Shown: positions 47,045 through 57,874 of the stretch, piece after piece | How the letters are laid out: each line of letters opens with the position of its first letter | Numbering within the stretch: position 1 is the first letter of the stretch | Assembly (NCBI RefSeq): GCF_000002985.6 | Contig: NC_003282.8 | Location: forward strand, 7,998,001 to 8,062,000 | Source: Caenorhabditis elegans | Taxonomy: Eukaryota; Nematoda; Chromadorea; Rhabditida; Rhabditidae | DNA length: 64,000 bases | Direction: 5' to 3' | Made by a program: the position numbers and the translations under genes | The notes under the pieces: generated by a model | Databases searched by the model: none | Told to the model about the DNA's origin: nothing | The model's input: the letters and a program-made list of their open reading frames with translations, nothing else

Positions 47045-49363
47045 ATGTCTTCTCCTGATTCAGCTGCTCATCAATTCTCAATTTGTCGAGTCTGTGATGA
47101 TTCAAACGGGCAACCACATTATGGAACAATATGTTGTCCGTAAGTTCTGAAAATAAATTAAAGGCTCGCTTTTTTTCTGAGTTTAAGGGAAATACAATTC
47201 GATTAAATTCAAGAGAAAAAACTAAGCTTTTCAGAAGCTGTAAAGGATTTTTCCGTCGTGTTTACATGTCTGACAAAAAGTTTGAATGTTATCGTGGCAA
47301 CATGTGTGTAATTCAAAAAGGAACTAGAAACATTTGTCGAGCATGTCGATACAAAAAGTGCCTTCAAGTCGGAATGAATGTCAAAGGTAGCACCACAAGA
47401 CACAATCTGCGTATTAACATTTATGTACAGACATCCGCGGAAAGTACACCTCACCTCAAAGTGTTGAATACGAGAGATCAAGCTCCGCGGAAAGTACTCC
47501 CAAGAGTTCAAAGGACACCGAAATGGGAGTGGCAGAGGCGATGGAAATGGCTCAAGTCTATATGAATTTGGAAAAGTAAGTGAGAAGTGTTCTTGTTTGA
47601 AATTGAAAATAAACAGTGTGGTACAAAATACATAAGAAACATGTTATGCGACACTCCTAGTATCTGAAATATGGGTTGCAAATCCGACTATACCAAACCG
47701 GTGCCTGTTGTTTTTGGAGTTATGATTTTTTGTTTAACTTTCTGAAGCGGATTTCATCCTGTTCGACTTATTCCAATAACTGGGTATCACAATTTTCGAG
47801 AACGGCAAACAAAACGCAGAATGATAACTCAAAAAGGCACTAAAAACAGCGGACGTCCGGTTGCCTGTCCTGATCTAAAATCCCAAGATGCCAAATATCT
47901 CATAACCTGTTTAGTCCCTATTGCACCGTGGTTGCGATGTTCCAAAATTAATTTCAGATACTGTGAGAATAACTACTGTGAGTCAAATATGTGTCGAGAG
48001 GAAGAGAACCGACTAATCGATCGAATGCTCTCAAGTACTGTACATGAATTAATTCAGAAAACATCACCCCAATGTCCTCGTTTCAAAGTTTGTTAAATTC
48101 AAGTTTTGACTGTCAAAACCAAATATTTTATTCCAGAGAGATTGGAAACCACTCGAGATGCTTAACCTTGAAAACTTTTGCCGAAGTTGGTCCAGATCGA
48201 TTGTTCATTTTCTCGATTTTGCAACCCGATTCCCAGTTTTCAATCAGTTATCACACATTGATAAGGTACATTTTAGTTAAAAGATCGGGAGATAGTTGGT
48301 ACTTTCAGCGTGCGTGGTTCATAAGCCGTCTTGCTCCATGCTCATTTCTTACAATGGCATATCAAACAAGAATTGAAATGTGTGAAGGTCTTTTATTTGG
48401 ATGCTCCAATGTTTTTCCATTGAAATCCGATCGATGGATTGCAGTTGAAACTGAACATTTAAGAGGATTGTTTTCTTCAATTACAGAGACAATGTTTTCA
48501 TTTGTGATTTATCCAATGATGAATCTGAAAATAACTGATTTGCATTACTCACTTCTCAAAGCATGCGTATTTTTCTCCGCGGGTAAGTAGATTGTGATCT
48601 CTAAAATAATCAAATGTACTCCCAGACTTCAGCTGTCAATTTTATTTTTCAGGAATTGTGGTAACTTCAGTTTCTGATAAAGGAATGGAAATAATGAGAA
48701 ATGAGTATACAAAACATAAGAATGCACTAATGAAGTTATTGATGAATGGGGTAACTGAAATGTGATTTTAATTAATTATTCAATTGCCTTACAGGTGGAA
48801 CGATTCAGTCAACAAACTGATATTTTATTCCAAATTCAGGATGTTCAAAATACACTGGAGGTAAGTCTGGGAGCGTTCAAAAAACTTTCTTAATCAGTGA
48901 TCTTTCAAAAATTACGGCAAGGATTTTCAGCATCATAAGCATTTAAAATCACAGCAAATCTGAAACTTGTAATCCATGTCACGATACGAGCACTCTATTT
49001 TATTAGGCAAGAAACCAAAAGTCACTGTCACAGTACATAATTTTTTGGAAAATCTCTCTCAATTTCAGAAAAATTACAAAGTTTAAAAATATGGAATTTC
49101 TCTGAATTACAAACATAAGTGAGCCCCACAATTATCTTCAAGTGAAAAAAATGCAACTATGGTGACTGAACGAATAGTATATCATCAGTTTTCCTTCGAT
49201 TTATTAAAGTTTTTGATTCAAAATCTCAAGTTTCTACCACTAATCCTCATTGCAGCGCGTCTCAGCTCATTTCGACCAGGAAATCCAATACTTTCATTTT
49301 CTGGGATTGCCAATTGTAAAGAAGAACTTACTTGTCGAATGTCATATCAATAAAACTTGTTAA
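47045..49363 (+). CDS. Nuclear hormone receptor, 398 aa
   Basis: Exons are 47045-47139, 47235-47386, 47431-47575, 47958-48087, 48137-48265, 48309-48582, 48653-48750, 48795-48860 and 49256-49363 (1197 bases with TAA), joined at GT/AG in one frame. The DNA-binding domain starts at residue 14: CRVCDDSNGQPHYG, P-box CPSCKGFFRR, then YRGNMCVIQKGTRNICRACR and YKKCLQVGM. A Ser-rich hinge with a 13-bp direct repeat follows, then a ligand-binding-type helical domain with LENFCRSWSRSIVHFLDFA and LSHIDKRAWFISRLAP. It belongs to the large expanded nematode NHR set; HNF4-derived receptors are transcription factors often acting in metabolism. No typical AF-2 helix is seen at the C-terminus. It is divergent from nhr-31. 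I could not fix which numbered nhr gene this is. Confidence 0.87.
47576..47957 (+). other. Long intron of the nuclear receptor gene, possible repeat insertion
   Basis: This 382-bp intron contains a segment at 47640-47950 that is less AT-rich than neighbouring introns (AAACCGGTGCCTG, GCGGACGTCCGG, CCGTGGTTGCGATG). Its texture resembles dispersed C. elegans repeats, but I see no terminal inverted repeats. Confidence 0.35.
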
Positions 49364-49475
49364 TTTATGTCATCCCTTTTGATAACATTACTCAAAAATC
49401 TCCTGGAAATGATCTTATGTGTAATGTGTATTGTTCTACCTAGTTTTTCAACTCTTTCTCCTCTACAGTGTTATG

Positions 49476-49481
49476 AATAAA
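49476..49481 (+). terminator. Poly(A) signal of the second nuclear receptor gene
   Basis: AATAAA lies 113 bases after the TAA stop at 49363 and is the first canonical signal downstream. Confidence 0.6.
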
Positions 49482-49784
49482 AACATGGTATTTTTTATTG
49501 TTATCAAGTGAGACAAAGAATGCAACAAACATTGACCAGATACACTCGACAATGCGACTGTTTCAAGTGGAAAAGGAGAAGCTCACTTGCTCTTTGGATT
49601 TTATTTTATGTTTTCATAAGAATCAGGTGTTCGCTTTCTAAATTTTCGCTTTGATCAAAAGTTGATCTTGATAATTTAATAACGACATTTGCTTTGTAAA
49701 TATTTTTGAAATTAAGTATATGTATGATTCGGCTAAAAAATTTTCGGGTTAGGCGATTTAAATTAGCGATTAAGCGTCAAAATT

Positions 49785-49816
<32 letters not shown>

Positions 49817-49821
49817 TATAT
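49785..49821. repeat. Poly(A) run joined to (TA)n
   Basis: Sixteen A followed by ten TA units. Confidence 0.9.
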
Positions 49822-52800
49822 CTTTAATTTTTTAATTTGAAGTTATGTATTAGATTTGTCCCCCGCCTAGAGCTTTCAACCTTACAATTAGGGCTTTTTC
49901 TATCCTCTTTCTAGGTTTGATCAGAATATGATGTTTTCTGTAACACTAGTTTTTCTAGGTCCCACAAAAAGTCATAAAATAAAAATTGATTTCAAAAGAT
50001 TTCGAAACCCATGACCGTGACTCAGCAAAATCTTTTTTGAAAAGATTTTAAAATTCTATTTCATTGTTGATGCTCTCATTGCATTGAGTGTATTTTTGCA
50101 AAATATTCAAGTTTTTTTTCGTAACAAAACCTCACAACAATTTCAATTAGAGAGCATTTGCATATTGAGTCAATTAATTGTTTAGAAAGAGGCCAGAAAG
50201 TAAAAGACAAACACAGACCACCGCCAAATTTGAATATTTCCGAAACGAAAGCCCCTTTTCTCTTTACGCGCGGTGTCGAGTTACAGCCACTTGGTGACCA
50301 TTTGTATAGACTGTTGAAAATTGAGAGACGCAGACAAGGTGTTCAGTTGAAATTCCATTTCAGAACTGGACACTCTTTTATTTTGACTTTACGTTTGACT
50401 ATCCACTTAGGACACATTTATTAAGTTTGAGCATATTGTACAAATATAAGATAACCGTTTAACACAACGATAATTATCTTGATTTTCCAGATAAAAAAGT
50501 TTCTCTAGTTTTTTCTTCTAATTCCCCTCAACAATTGTATGATAAATCGTGAATCTGTCAGCTATTTTTTATCACATGCCAATCCGCTCCTCCCTGTTTT
50601 GTTTTCTGATTTTTTTTTTGAAAACTGTTGGATGAATTCCATCCACATTTCTATTACATTTTCCTCTAAAATCGTATGATTTCATTTTGTTAAAATCTTG
50701 AAAGCGTTTTAGTGTGGAAATCTTGATATATCTAGTATTGAAGTTTCAAACTTAAAGTTTCAATTGCAATTCATGTTAATATGACTCCTATCAAGGGAAG
50801 AGTTGTTGCACTTCCTTTGAAAAATGCTTGTCTTTGTCTGACGTGTTTCGTAATGTGGGCAGTATGTTCAGGAAAAATGTGAGCGAATCTATTTCAAGGT
50901 GCTCAGTCACTTGCGGAATTATAGATTTGTTCTGCTCGGCATTCACCGCCAACTCCTCGTCCAAGTTTGGCAAAAGCCTGCCCAAGCTTCAAACCAATTT
51001 TAGCCTAAATTTTACCCAAAAAATGCTTATCTGCACTATTGTTTGCCAGTTTCTGGACCAAATTAAGTTTTTTCGGGCGAAACCTGGTATAAAATTTGAT
51101 GAAATTTGGCCAAGACGTTGGCCATATTCATGAGAAAATAGATGAAATGGCTCTGCTCATTTCTTGAATTTTTTTTTCGTTTTATTGAAATATTAATCAA
51201 AAATCAAGCAACCTTAAAATGAACTGGTGAATTACTTGAATTCTTAAAATCAGAAGTTCTGAACCTTTTTAAATCCCATGATTTCATATATTTTCTTTCA
51301 ATCCATCTCTCTAAATTTCTTCCTCTCATCCAATGTCTCTTGTACAGAGAAGCTCGAGACAAAAAATGACAAAGCTTTTGTATTTCTGCGATTACACTTT
51401 TTGCCCTTGTTGACGAGATGCACTGTTTGACGAGAAAGAGCAGATGGAAAGAGAGGGAAGAGCTTCAGCTCCACCCACCAAGATTCTTTGTTTTTTGTGT
51501 TGGCTTGTGTATATTTGAGGTGTCTCTTTTGTGAAATGCAACTTTTTTCTTGCACTTCTTCTCTCGCATTTTACGCATTTTATAGAACGAAATTGTAAAT
51601 TTGATACCATCTTACTTGATTTACTCATCAATCCGTTCAATTTTCAGCGTTTTAGAAAGAAATAGATCTTTCAAAAGGGTACTGTATGCTTCTGAAACAT
51701 CTCGTGAAACTTAATTCTAAAATTGAAAAATAGACATTGATCAAGACGCTCACGGAGGCACTCCCTTTCTGTTTAATTTTCTTTTGAAATCACTGAACCT
51801 CCACGTCTATATCTCCTTGCACTTTGCATACCAAGTTTTGTTACTTTCTCCGAATGGGAAGTATATTTTTTAAGAAGACAAAATATATATAATACATCCT
51901 ACATTCGACGCTTCAATTGTCCAACATTGAAAATTAAACAAACTCTTAATTTACCGTAGAATCAACTAAACTGTTTTAGATTAAATGTAAAATTCTAAGT
52001 TTATAATCAAGAAGTTTGATTCATTGCTGTTTCATTTATTTGGACTCTTCCCATTCTCGTCCATAAATTATTTCTTCACCCAATTGGTCCTTTACAAGTG
52101 TTCCTCTCTCATTCTTACTCTCATTCCTTCATTCGCTTTGCTTCTTCTTCTTCTGATTTTATCTCAATGACAATTGGCGGAGCAGCAGCCAAATGCAACT
52201 TCCGTAGAGGGCAAATACTTTGGTCCCTTGAGCCATTTGCTCATTTTGTTCCGAATTGTGATGCTTCTATTAGTTTTGATAATTGGAATAAGGACCCTTC
52301 AAATGATTATTATGTATGCGCAAATATAGTCTAGGTATACTGTAGGTCCTAATTTTAATAATCAGTAATCAGTGGCTTAATCAGTGAATAAGCTTGTCTA
52401 ACATTTTGTTGTATTCGAATTGAATTTGTTTTTATACAACTCGAAAAAAAAGTTTCACTGAAATGTAGACTCTGAAAAGTCTCCCTTTTTCTTTCCCGTT
52501 CTGCTTTCTGTAATTTATTGCATCCCCAAACTCATAAGCATTCATTCCTGATATAACAAGCAATAAAAGTACGGCTGAGGCACTATGTATTGCCAAGTTA
52601 CCGAAAATATCATTCAAACTTATTCAAAAAAAGGCCGCCGTTGCGTAAACAGAAAAAGAATGAGAAGGTCAAAAAATGAAAGGTTCCCACGATGTTGATG
52701 ATGATGATGCACCACTGTTTGAGATGGCAGTTAGGGGAAAGTAAGCAAAGAAAACTTTCTTTTTTTTAAAAGTTTTTTTGTCAATTTAGGAGATAATATT

Positions 52801-53922
52801 ATTCGAATTTTTTCAGAATTCGGCAATTGCCTGTAGTTTTTGTGTATTTTTTCAAAATACTTTTGTTGGTCGCAATATTCTTAATATTGGTTGTTGCCGA
52901 AATTTTAGTGATTTGCCATTTTGCCAAAAATTCCGAAAACTCATAGCCGAAATGCCGCCTTTTGAACGTTCAGTAAAACTCACAGAGTTTTCTCGGGTAG
53001 CATAGGTTAAACCGCATAATATTGTCTTCTATGTATAATAGTTGAATTTAAAATATTTCGGAGTATCTTTAGTAAACTTTTGTAATAATACCGCTAAGCG
53101 ATTTTATATCCAAAAATTAATCACTGTCATTTCTAGCAACTTCTTTTCACTTTCCCGATGGAAAGTTTTGTGGTGTCTTCTGAATGCAGCTCAACATCTT
53201 AACCAACTCAACTGACCATCAATTATATACCTCTCCTCGTCTCTTGTTGTCATTTTTCATCGTCAACTCTCCAAGCCATACTTGTCTTTTGACTTTTTCC
53301 ATTTTCTTTTGATTTCATATTTTCCATATATTCTATTTACCCTGTTCATTCATTCTCAATCTATCATGTTACCAGTCATCATGGAAACCCGAGATGGATG
53401 TGGTTGATCAGCCAAATTTACTCAATTTCGGGTAAATTTGGATGGCAAATTTGTTCAAGAGAGACAGGGAATGGCATAGGTACATCATAAAAATAATATA
53501 TTTGTATTCACATGTCCCTTGGAACTGCACACCATCTGAATACACAGAATAACATATAAACAGTTCATCAATTGTATATTTGCCAAGTGCTTATTTATGA
53601 AGTCTTCAATTATTCCTTCTAGAATTGAATAAGAGTAGAAGAGTAAAATAGTTCTTGTTGAGGATTTATAATGAAATTAGTTGATATTTTGGTATGATTT
53701 TCAATATTTACACATTTCAACGAAATATAAACTTTCGTCGGAAATTTAACATGTGGAAAATGTATTTGAACAAATTATATAATATCAGAGTATTTCTAGT
53801 TATAGAGTTTTTTCAATATGCTCGAAGTGAATTTAATATTCGATACAATAAAAATCCCACGTTGCACATACTTTCCAACGCCATCTGAGCTCATATAAAC
53901 TGTTCTGCGATTTTCTTCATCG
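49822..53922. other. Intergenic DNA, no gene supported
   Basis: AT-rich, with a more GC-rich island at 50830-51130 that is open on both strands: the plus frame starts MSLSDVFRNVGSMF, and the minus frame contains NLDEELAVNAEQNKSIIPQV. It has no recognised family and could be a transposon or gene relic. CT/GA-rich patches lie at 51290-51550. Confidence 0.35.
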
Positions 53923-54010
53923 TCTGCGTCTCTCTAACCTCTGTGTGTGCTCGTCAAGAGCCATCTAAAGCCACCTGCATACAGAAGCCGCCTTCTCTCT
54001 GCGTCTCTCT
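53923..54010 (+). promoter_or_regulatory. Promoter-like block with two CTGCGTCTCTCT motifs
   Basis: TCTGCGTCTCTCT occurs at 53923-53935 and TCTCTCTGCGTCTCTCT ends at 54010. CTGCGTCTC is a motif known to be enriched in C. elegans core promoters. The surrounding 53880-54110 is CT-rich on the plus strand and less AT-rich than its flanks, which would suit a plus-strand transcript starting here. No coding exon is visible nearby. Confidence 0.4.
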
Positions 54011-54110
54011 ATTTTCATACACTATTTCACTGAACCGTTCAGTGTAATCGCCCCCTTCGATGACTCTTTGAGGCGGTCTCTTCTACGGCTCTCACACTAT
54101 GCTTATTATT

Positions 54111-57100
54111 TGGAGGTTACTTTTGATTTCCATTGCTTTTTGTGAACAATGATACAAGTTTTCTGTTTTCTGAATAAGCCCCCACTTTTTGATTGGATCT
54201 TTGAAGTGACTATGTTTTAAATTACTTAAAATTAGAGATCGTTAACCTGCAGTATTTTTTCCGATTTATAGTTTCAAATTTTCCTCTAAATTGCAAAACT
54301 CATCTAGTCCTAGTACTATCTAGATCTATCTAGATCTAGTACTAGTACTGATCTGCCATCTCAACGAATTTAAAAGTTCCAAGTAATTTTTCCAAACAGT
54401 TCATAAAAAATAGGGGTTGAGTCATAATAATCTAGTATATTCAACAATATCCTATTGTATTTCTCGTCATTCCAAGTCAAAAGTGTTCATTCTCTAACCC
54501 TCTGAACAGCTCTAATTACTCCATTATTGTCTCGGCTCTAAGATGATTGTGGGTGTCTAACCTTTCCTTTTTCACCTTCTAAACCACTTAGCATTTGTCA
54601 CCCGTGCCGTTCAGGTACTTGACATTTTCGGCACTTCGGCAACTATTTGAAAACTGAAAATTAGTTTTGAACTGGCAAAAAGGGTAATTACTTAGTCTTC
54701 AAATTTATTTTTCGAATGGTTTGAATCCACATGAATTTCCTTCACCAACTTGAATTCACACCTCCTACTTCTTCCGAAAATGTTGACATAGCTTCTTCAC
54801 ATCCTTCTCGTGCCCTTCTAATTCAATTCAGTCTCCAAAATACGACTGATTAACGTGTAAGATGTCCAACACTCTTCCTTTTAACACATTTTCTGTTTCT
54901 CACACCCAAAAATTTCGAAGCCGAAAGAAAAAAGGGAGAAGTGTCGGGGGTGGTCAAATGAAGGAAAAGCTCGGAGAATTAGAAAAGAACAGAAAAAGAA
55001 GAAGAGGTGCCGACTATCGAATTGACCGAGATGAAGAAATAGTAGGAGGGGTTTCAGGAAATGAAGACGAAGAGGGTCGTTTTGGGGTTAAAAGGGTCAA
55101 GAAAAACAGTGGAAGGAGGAAAATTTGTAAGCAATGTAGGATTTTTAATTTTTTTTTAAATCATAAGCCATCTTTCAAATAATATTACTAAATTATACTT
55201 GCCACTAGAACTCAAATTTGACCGCCGTTGACAAAATTTGTTTAACCTTTTTCTCTTCGAATTTACCTATTGCGATTTTTTCTAAAGAATAGATTGAAAC
55301 TATGCGTTTCGATTAAAAAATTCATAGGTTATTTGCCGATTTTCCAAATTTTCGCAAATTTCGGCTATTCCAGCTAGCAACTGGCAAAGTTTCCGATTGC
55401 AAGACATTTTCGGCTCTGTTTTATGTATTTAAACAATTTTAATAAGTTTCTAAAGTAGTAGCACCAATGACAGTTTTGTTTAATTTAAACAATTGTATCC
55501 CCAAATATGAGCAAATATCAGAGCAAGATTTTTGGGAAATTTAGGTTTTTCTTAGAGCAGCTTCGCATGTTAGAACGCCTTATTGATAAATGAGAATTGA
55601 GTAGGCGACAATTTTTGACTGTAGTTATAACATTTCAATTTTTTTCAAATTCTTTACGTTGATATTAGATAATTTTAGCACAGTGATTTTAGACAATTTA
55701 CCCATTGATTGTACTCTACCTTTGAAAAAAGAGCTTATAGTTTTTCTTATCAACTTAACAAGCACTAAGATCTAAATTTGAGTTCAAAAATTGACATAAA
55801 CTTGGTGAGAATCTCATATATTCCTTGAGAACTCTACGAGTTAATTCAAATTTTACGTCAAGCGACTGATCTATGACAGTCTCTAGACAAAAGTGTTTGG
55901 TATTTTTTTAAACATATTGAAAAGCAGAGAGACTCGTTTCGTTTTCAAATACATTTGAAAAAGTCAAGAGTGTGAACGAAGAAGAAGAGAAGTGTAAAAA
56001 GCGGAAAAGTAAATAAAAAAGGAAATTGAACCGTTTCTTTCCCTGTATTTCTTTCGTTTTTCGAGCATTTTCATTCTTTTTCTTGTTGTTTTGCATCTTT
56101 TTTCTCCTTGACCAGTAGGACCATCGAAATCAAATTATATTATGCGTGCTGGCATACTTGACAGAAAAGGAGAAAAAAGTTGTTAGGAAACCAACAGATG
56201 GAGAGAGGAGACCCAAAAAAATGTTGTTGTCGGGGTGCAATAAATGGCTGTGCTTCTGCTTCTGAGCTTCTTCTTCTACTACTTCTTCTTATTCTGGTGG
56301 TATCGTTGGTGTTGTGTGAAAAAGCAAGAATAAGAAAAAGAAAAGGAAGAGGAGAAGAAGCCGAAAAGATATGCGACTGAGATTGTCGCCGGGAGCAAGA
56401 GAGCACCACTAGGGCTCCACACTTTTGTGTGACGCTTTTTTTCGTCGCCAAATTTCAATTCATTTTGTCTCTAGAGATTTGTATTGTCACCTTTTCCTTT
56501 TTTTTCAACAAGAAAAACAACTTCCTGCAAACCTTTCTAGCCGAGTCTGTTACTGCAAAATTATTGTCGGTGTGAGATCTTGTCTCTGAAATTTTGTTGT
56601 CTGTTTCCACGCCGACGAAGTAACATTTCTTGTAGTGCAGCAATACATTCTTCAATTAAATTATTTTTTACTTTAGGTAAAAGACCGGTGATAGTTTGAT
56701 ACTTTCAAAAACTGAAGAAGTTGGTTTTGGTATTTCACAAAAAAAAATCCACTTTGTGTTCATCTCTTTAAAACCTTTTAGAAACAACTTTACATTTAGT
56801 ATGTACGCGCGCGTGTTTTTAAAATTAAAATCATTTACATAGATAGAAAATTTTGGTTTACCCAGTAAGATTTCAGGTTGAAAAACTTAAAAGTGGCTGA
56901 ATTCGAATTTCCGCGCAATTTTCTCTAGCCGGAATTCAAGCATTGTATTGTTTGTAACATGCTCACTTTCACCTCTTTTTCAGTTTCAGACATTTTTTCT
57001 ATATATTTTCAACTTTGGCGAGCTGAACCTTTAAAATTTTTTTAATATTAGTAAACGACGACGAGTTTACGCAACCAGAACTTTTAGAAAAACCCAATTT

Positions 57101-57840
57101 TCCCTTTCTTCGGTAAATTCTGTAATCTCGACATTCCTTCTCTAAATTTCAAGGTTTTCCGGTCGGATTTTGAAATATAAATTTACTCCCAAGATTTTAC
57201 TATCTTAGCTGCCTACTCTCTAACGCTAAAGTTTTATGGTGGTTCCTAAAATAATATCTTGTTGATGATTTTGAAATAAGTCACCTATAGCTGATTACCA
57301 AATAATTTTGTCACCCTGTAACCATTATCTTCCTCGTTTGACTTCTTCTTTTCCTTCAACAATGTCTTCATGACCATCTGTCGCCGTTTGGCACGTTCTT
57401 TACTCACTCATTTAGCCCCTCTTCTCCAATTCTTGGCCTTCCCGCTACATTAGCCCGTTTTTTGATTGCATTCATTTGTGTGGTGAGAGAGCTTGTAGTG
57501 ATTTGTTTTATTTTTGTGTTCTTAGACACATAACAACTTATCAACACTCATATTAAATATCCCATTCAACAAGTCGTTGACAACTCATTTTTATTGGTTC
57601 TTTCCTTCCTCTATATTTTCTTGGGTTTTCTTTTTTTGAATATAAGTCTCGTCTCGACGATTATATATTTGAACTTTTATGTCCTTCGGATGCCTGTGAG
57701 CTCGTGAATTTATTCCATCAAAGATGCTGACTGTTCTTTCTTGAAAAATCTTACCCTCAAACTTCATTTAAAATAATTTCCACGATTTAAAAATATGTTC
57801 CCGAATTTTATGCTCCAATTATATTTGCAATTGTTAATTC
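54111..57840. other. Intergenic or intronic DNA, no gene supported
   Basis: A nested CTAGTACT/CTAGATC inverted motif lies at 54305-54350. A 106-codon purine-rich frame starts at 54862 (MSNTLPFNTFSVSHTQKF, then Lys/Arg/Glu/Gly-rich). It could in principle splice at a GTAAGC near 55126, but it looks like low-complexity GA DNA. Further purine-rich blocks lie at 55920-56060 and 56320-56370. Confidence 0.35.
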
Positions 57841-57874
57841 ATTGAAACAGTATTTTTAAAAATACTGTTTCAAT
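57841..57874. repeat. Perfect 34-bp palindrome
   Basis: The left half ATTGAAACAGTATTTTT is followed directly by its exact reverse complement, with no spacer. Each arm contains the CTGTTTCAAT word facing outward. Confidence 0.95.

Noticed and set aside
54862-55182. 106-codon plus-strand frame rich in Lys, Arg, Glu and Gly
   Set aside because: It follows a purine-rich low-complexity tract typical of non-coding C. elegans DNA, and no downstream exon joins it convincingly.
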